Positions 31,101 through 32,915 of a stretch of DNA of 32,915 nt are shown here, piece after piece (the stretch's first letter is position 1; each line of letters opens with the position of its first letter). This stretch comes from Ophiothrix spiculata (taxonomy: Eukaryota; Echinodermata; Ophiuroidea; Amphilepidida; Ophiotrichidae). The DNA is taken from assembly GCA_000969725.1 (NCBI GenBank), contig JXSR01S011711.1. One strand, 5' to 3'. The translations under genes were made by a program, and so were the position numbers. The notes beneath the pieces were generated by a model. The model was not told the origin of the DNA. It was given only the letters and a program-made list of their open reading frames with translations, and made no database searches.

Positions 31101-31896
31101 GTCTTTTAGTTTATTATTAAATTGAATATATTCTCAAATTTACCAGTTATGTGCAGGTTATCGACATATAAGATTTAATTATTTATCAACATTACACATT
31201 TTGCACATAGTTATTTCACTAAATCAGCTTTGTTATACTTAATCTAACGGTTTAAGGAAAACAAAATCTATTATGCCTGATATTAATGGTGTGGTCCGTA
31301 ATAAAACTGCATAAATCGTCAACCGTCACCATTCCATAGACTGTTTTCACCAAATCTACCCAATCCTGTTGGCTACTCACCCTAACTGTAACACGAAGAC
31401 AAAATCTATGGTGTCTGATATCAATGGTGTGGTTTGTAATCAGATTGAATAAATCGTCAACCGTCACCATTCCATAGACTGTTTTCACCAAATCTACCCA
31501 ACCCTGTTGGCTACTCACCCTAACTGTAACACGAAGACAAAATCTATGGTGTTTGATATCAATGGTGTGGTTTGTAATTAGATTGAATAAATCGTCAACC
31601 GTCACCATTCCATAGACTGTTTTCACCAAATCTACCCAACCCTGTTGACTACTTACCCTAACTGTTACACGAAGACAAAATCTATGGTGTCTGATATCAA
31701 TGGTATGGTTCGTAATCAGATTGAATAAATCGTCAACCGTCACCATTCCATAGACTGTTTTCACCAAATCTACCCAACCCTGTTGGCTACTTACCCTAAC
31801 TGTTACACGAAGACAAAATCTATGGTGTCTGATATCAATGGTGTGGTTTGTAATCAAATTAAATAAATTCCAACCAGCCACAAAAGTACCATCACT
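25010..31896 (-). CDS. GTF3C3: GTF3C3, TFIIIC TPR subunit, C-terminal part (gene extent in window)
   Basis: This gene encodes the subunit of transcription factor TFIIIC known as TFIIIC102 in human and Tfc4/tau131 in yeast. It is a nuclear TPR-repeat scaffold that helps bind tRNA-gene promoters (box A side) and recruits TFIIIB for RNA polymerase III. Five exons in the window encode about the last 215 residues. They run SDGTFVAGWNLFN...RHHRFCLR, then ALCALNGHNAFMSGSFKHAL, GEYVCGYRMSPRDPMVNFCI, GFSFLKRYQEF..GNGQDVLYN, LGRALHQIG and RFDLSRDIAYNLSLIYQ. From memory these align without gaps to the C-terminus of vertebrate GTF3C3 (RHHRFCLR, ALNGHNA, SGSFKHALGQY, NLGR.LHQLG, RRDIAYNLSLIYQSSGN). The 5' exons lie beyond the right edge. 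Oddities are the 138-nt tandem array after the first exon and a frame break at the last exon. Confidence 0.92.
25185..27864 (-). other. GTF3C3 last intron
   Basis: This intron of 2.7 kb has a SINE-like repeat near 27100-27345 and homopolymer runs. A 61-codon + strand ORF at 25270-25455 (MRKNGLKYKWKPEYKEKLTM start, ending QYFKSVL) reads like protein-coding sequence but has no family that I recognise. The rest is AT-rich and unremarkable. Confidence 0.45.
27100..27345 (-). repeat. tRNA-derived SINE-like repeat in GTF3C3 intron
   Basis: On the minus strand TGGTGGCTTGGTATAGGTGG resembles box A. GGTTCGAGCCTCGG, about 45 nt later, is a good box B. The body then runs about 140 nt to a T-rich end (complement of the A run at 27107-27116). 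A run of about 16 C residues on the + strand at 27331-27346 marks the 5' side. The layout (tRNA-like head, unrelated body, simple tail) is that of a SINE. Confidence 0.55.
27865..27952 (-). CDS. GTF3C3: GTF3C3 exon
   Basis: This exon of 88 nt begins after TTCTCTTGTCAG in phase 0 and ends ATAG|GTAAAT in phase 1. It encodes GFSFLKRYQEFRGNGQDV then LYNLGRALHQI, matching the vertebrate GFSFLNRY...RG..QES.YNLGR.LHQLG block. Its phase-1 end predicts that the next exon supplies GT to complete Gly. Confidence 0.9.
27953..28422 (-). other. GTF3C3 intron, nothing recognised
   Basis: This is a short AT-rich intron between the exons 28423-28553 and 27865-27952. No repeat or ORF of note was seen. Confidence 0.5.
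28423..28553 (-). CDS. GTF3C3: GTF3C3 exon
   Basis: This exon has 131 nt between the acceptor TTTCTCAATTTCAG and the donor CAG|GTAAGA. It begins in phase 1 and ends in phase 0. It encodes EYVCGYRMSPRDPMVNFCIG, LCMIHVHIACQKYSMKKHSL and IIQ, which parallels the QY...R..PD.PL..FCIGL.FIHMA.QKY..RRHAL..Q segment of vertebrate GTF3C3, part of a C-terminal TPR helix pair. Confidence 0.92.
28600..28705 (+). pseudogene. LINE 3' end fragment (CR1/L2-like)
   Basis: On the + strand the sequence reads WNSLPADPRICQTLDAFKSA then LGSCRWYGCF and a stop. This matches the WN.LP......S...FK..L motif at the C-terminus of many CR1/L2-type LINE reverse transcriptases. Only this terminal fragment remains, as is usual for 5'-truncated LINE copies. 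It lies in a GTF3C3 intron on the opposite strand, next to the MITE at 28711. Confidence 0.65.
28711..29087. mobile_element. MITE with TAGTGTYTGACC termini
   Basis: The left end TAGTGTCTGACCGATCT matches the inverted right end TAGTGTTTGACCAATCT. GATCTGAATCGG-like and GATCGG words recur near both ends. The form resembles hAT-type termini (TAGTGTTTGACC), but no 8-bp duplication is found; a TA duplication is equally possible. It is noncoding. Confidence 0.65.
29088..30177. other. GTF3C3 intron, nothing recognised
   Basis: No exon with paired splice sites was found on either strand. The 96-codon antisense ORF at 29783-30073 shows no family resemblance. Confidence 0.4.
30178..30583. mobile_element. 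MITE with perfect 23-bp TIRs and AACAAC target duplication
   Basis: The ends are perfect inverted repeats starting CCAAGGAAGTTATAGGGGGG and ending GAAC, with weaker pairing for another 20 bp (TTTCTC.GCCAT.TTG). AACAAC flanks both sides (30172-30177 and 30584-30589). The right half is related to sequence at 88-270 in this window, so the family is present at least twice. It sits in a GTF3C3 intron, about 75 nt from the donor at 30658. Confidence 0.82.
30658..30736 (-). CDS. GTF3C3: GTF3C3 exon
   Basis: This exon of 26 codons plus one base, KFPDVFALCALNGHNAFMSG then SFKHAL, lies between the acceptor TTGATTCTTCAACAG and the donor TTAG|GTAAGA. It starts in phase 0 and ends in phase 1, completing a Gly with the next exon to give HALGEYV. 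The LNGHNA and SGSFKHALG blocks are diagnostic of GTF3C3. Confidence 0.92.
30814..30951. mobile_element. Short palindromic MITE
   Basis: The 138-bp element has inverted ends TTTATTCAGAATCTGTCGA and TTTATTCAGAGTCTGTCGA (one mismatch), and inner words such as TCTTTTACAT/ATGTAAAAGA that also pair. It would fold into a single long hairpin. No target duplication was resolved. Confidence 0.7.
31252..31867 (-). repeat. GTF3C3: 138-nt in-frame tandem array of GTF3C3 exon plus donor
   Basis: Four full units and a fifth truncated one repeat every 138 nt; the anchor AAATCGTC or its equivalent lies at 31313, 31451, 31589, 31727 and 31865. Each unit holds the exon part LFNLITNHTIDIRHHRFCLR-VTVR, a donor, then 22 residues of former intron read through as VSSQQGWVDLVKTVYGMVTV-DD. 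Donors are GTAAGT in the two upstream units and GTGAGT in the next two. The fifth unit (LCSFITDHTINIRHNRFCFP) is diverged, lacks the donor and ends in a stop. Only the first unit has an acceptor. Units differ by few bases, so the expansion is recent. Confidence 0.9.
31795..31896 (-). CDS. GTF3C3: GTF3C3 exon (first in window), start of tandem array
   Basis: This exon of 34 codons, SDGTFVAGWNLFNLI...RHHRFCLRVTVR, follows the acceptor TTACTCTTCCAG and has donor AGG|GTAAGT, entering and leaving in phase 0. The end point fits because the next exon continues KFPDVFALCALNGHN, giving the same spacing between RFCLR and LNGHN as the vertebrate protein. The exon and its donor are the first unit of the 138-nt array, so longer forms using later donors are possible. 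Confidence 0.88.
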
Positions 31897-32915
31897 CTGG
31901 AAGAGTAATTAAGTAACATTGTCAGTTAATAATCATAATATTTTGATCAAAATAATCTACTGCAATCCATTTGGTGTGTACACACTAAATGGAAAGGTAT
32001 TGGAAGACTTGGGGAAAGAAAACTTGCTAGGTCAACTTCACTTAAAAGGTTAATATATATACCCTGGTCAAAAAACATATCATATTATATTGAAATATTA
32101 ATGTTTTGTAAACATTGCATGACAAAAACTTGCCAGATATTATCTTGCTTGAATTATTACGCAACATGCCCCTGTAGAATATTAGTTACCTCCTATTTGT
32201 TGACGCAATAAGAAGAAATTACCTGTGAGCTGTATCACATGAGGCCATAGATACTATTGAAATTAAAAAGGCATAGTTTGAACACAAATATATCAAATAT
32301 GCTTCATAAATGGAAAAAGTCAAGGATTTGTTAAACAATATTCAACTGTATTGTATGGTTTGAGGGTATATTTATGGGCATGACTTTAGCATGCCCGCGT
32401 CAAAAATATATCAGGCACAGTTTGAGCGATAACAATTTGAATATACGATCAAAGTTATTTTTAAATATCATACATACGATACAGCTATTTATCATGTAGT
32501 TGACAATATTCCAATTAATATTTACCCTTTTGACAAAACATCTTATACAAGGCTATACATCCTACAGTGCATAAATAGCTACACACTATGCAAGTGTGCA
32601 GTAATATCTGTGTAAGAGGTGGCAACTCACACTGATTTCATGGTGCTGCATAGATATAGTGGGGAATTCAGTGATCACTGTTGTTTCAAAATGGCAGTGG
32701 TACATAGGGTTTACGCTGGTACCCTCGATGTGGGCCCTTCACTATATGGTTCAGACTGCCCATCACCGCAGGTATTGGCTGATCAAAATTAGTCAAAATT
32801 TTGACAAGTAAAATTACACAACTTGACAGCTCACTCGCCCTATCAAACTACACGGCAAACGTTCGTGATTGGAAGGCTTTGGTGAAGAGGTTGACAAAAT
32901 GGCGATGTTTACATG
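31897..32915. other. GTF3C3 upstream intron, nothing recognised
   Basis: The next 5' exon of GTF3C3 must end in phase 0, but I found no candidate here with both splice sites and an open frame. A near-perfect 26-bp palindrome at 31967-31992 (CCATTTGGTGTG/CACACTAAATGG) is the only structure seen. Sequence near 32690-32915 is less AT-rich, without a recognisable gene. Confidence 0.4.

Noticed and set aside
32223-32253. Possible 31-nt GTF3C3 exon on the minus strand (CAATAG acceptor, CACAG/GTAATT donor)
   Set aside because: The required phase-0 end puts a TGA in frame, so it cannot join the exon starting at 31896.

Overview
This window looks like genomic DNA from a metazoan, probably a marine invertebrate. 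It is AT-rich, its genes are split into short exons with GT-AG introns, and it is crowded with small inverted-repeat elements, LINE fragments and tRNA-derived SINE-like pieces. Nothing suggests a prokaryote: there are no operons or Shine-Dalgarno sites, and almost no long ORFs. I cannot place the phylum from sequence alone; a deuterostome such as an echinoderm or hemichordate is a guess.

Two protein-coding genes are supported, and they converge. On the + strand, bases 1-6020 hold the 3' end of an unidentified gene: four exons (1-18, 2822-3110, 4688-4848, 5907-6020) with consistent splice phases and a stop at 6018-6020. The encoded C-terminus is hydrophilic and probably disordered. On the - strand, bases 31896 down to 25010 hold the C-terminal part of GTF3C3, the TPR-repeat subunit of RNA polymerase III factor TFIIIC (TFIIIC102 in human). 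It has five exons: 31896-31795, 30736-30658, 28553-28423, 27952-27865 and 25184-25010. The 5' part of this gene lies beyond the right edge.

The most unusual biology is inside GTF3C3. The exon ending at 31795 and the first part of its intron have been duplicated in tandem with a 138-nt period (46 codons), giving four full units and a decayed fifth. Every full unit is open in the same frame and carries its own GTAAGT or GTGAGT donor at the same place, so choosing different donors would insert 0, 46, 92 or 138 residues without shifting frame. Separately, the last coding exon has two decayed tandem copies just downstream (about 158-nt period). The last exon also appears out of frame with the preceding one, by what looks like a 4-nt loss.

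The 19 kb between the genes (6021-25009) and the introns hold no convincing host gene. They contain many terminal-inverted-repeat elements. These include three flanked by TAA (Harbinger-like), one flanked by TTAA (Kolobok- or piggyBac-like), a pogo/Tigger-like MITE, a deleted Tc1/mariner-like element, a 9-bp-TSD element built from a repeated 14-mer, and a 1.45-kb foldback element with arms of about 350 bp. Broken LINE reverse-transcriptase sequence at 15303-17110 is interrupted by a second LINE fragment, which in turn carries a MITE.
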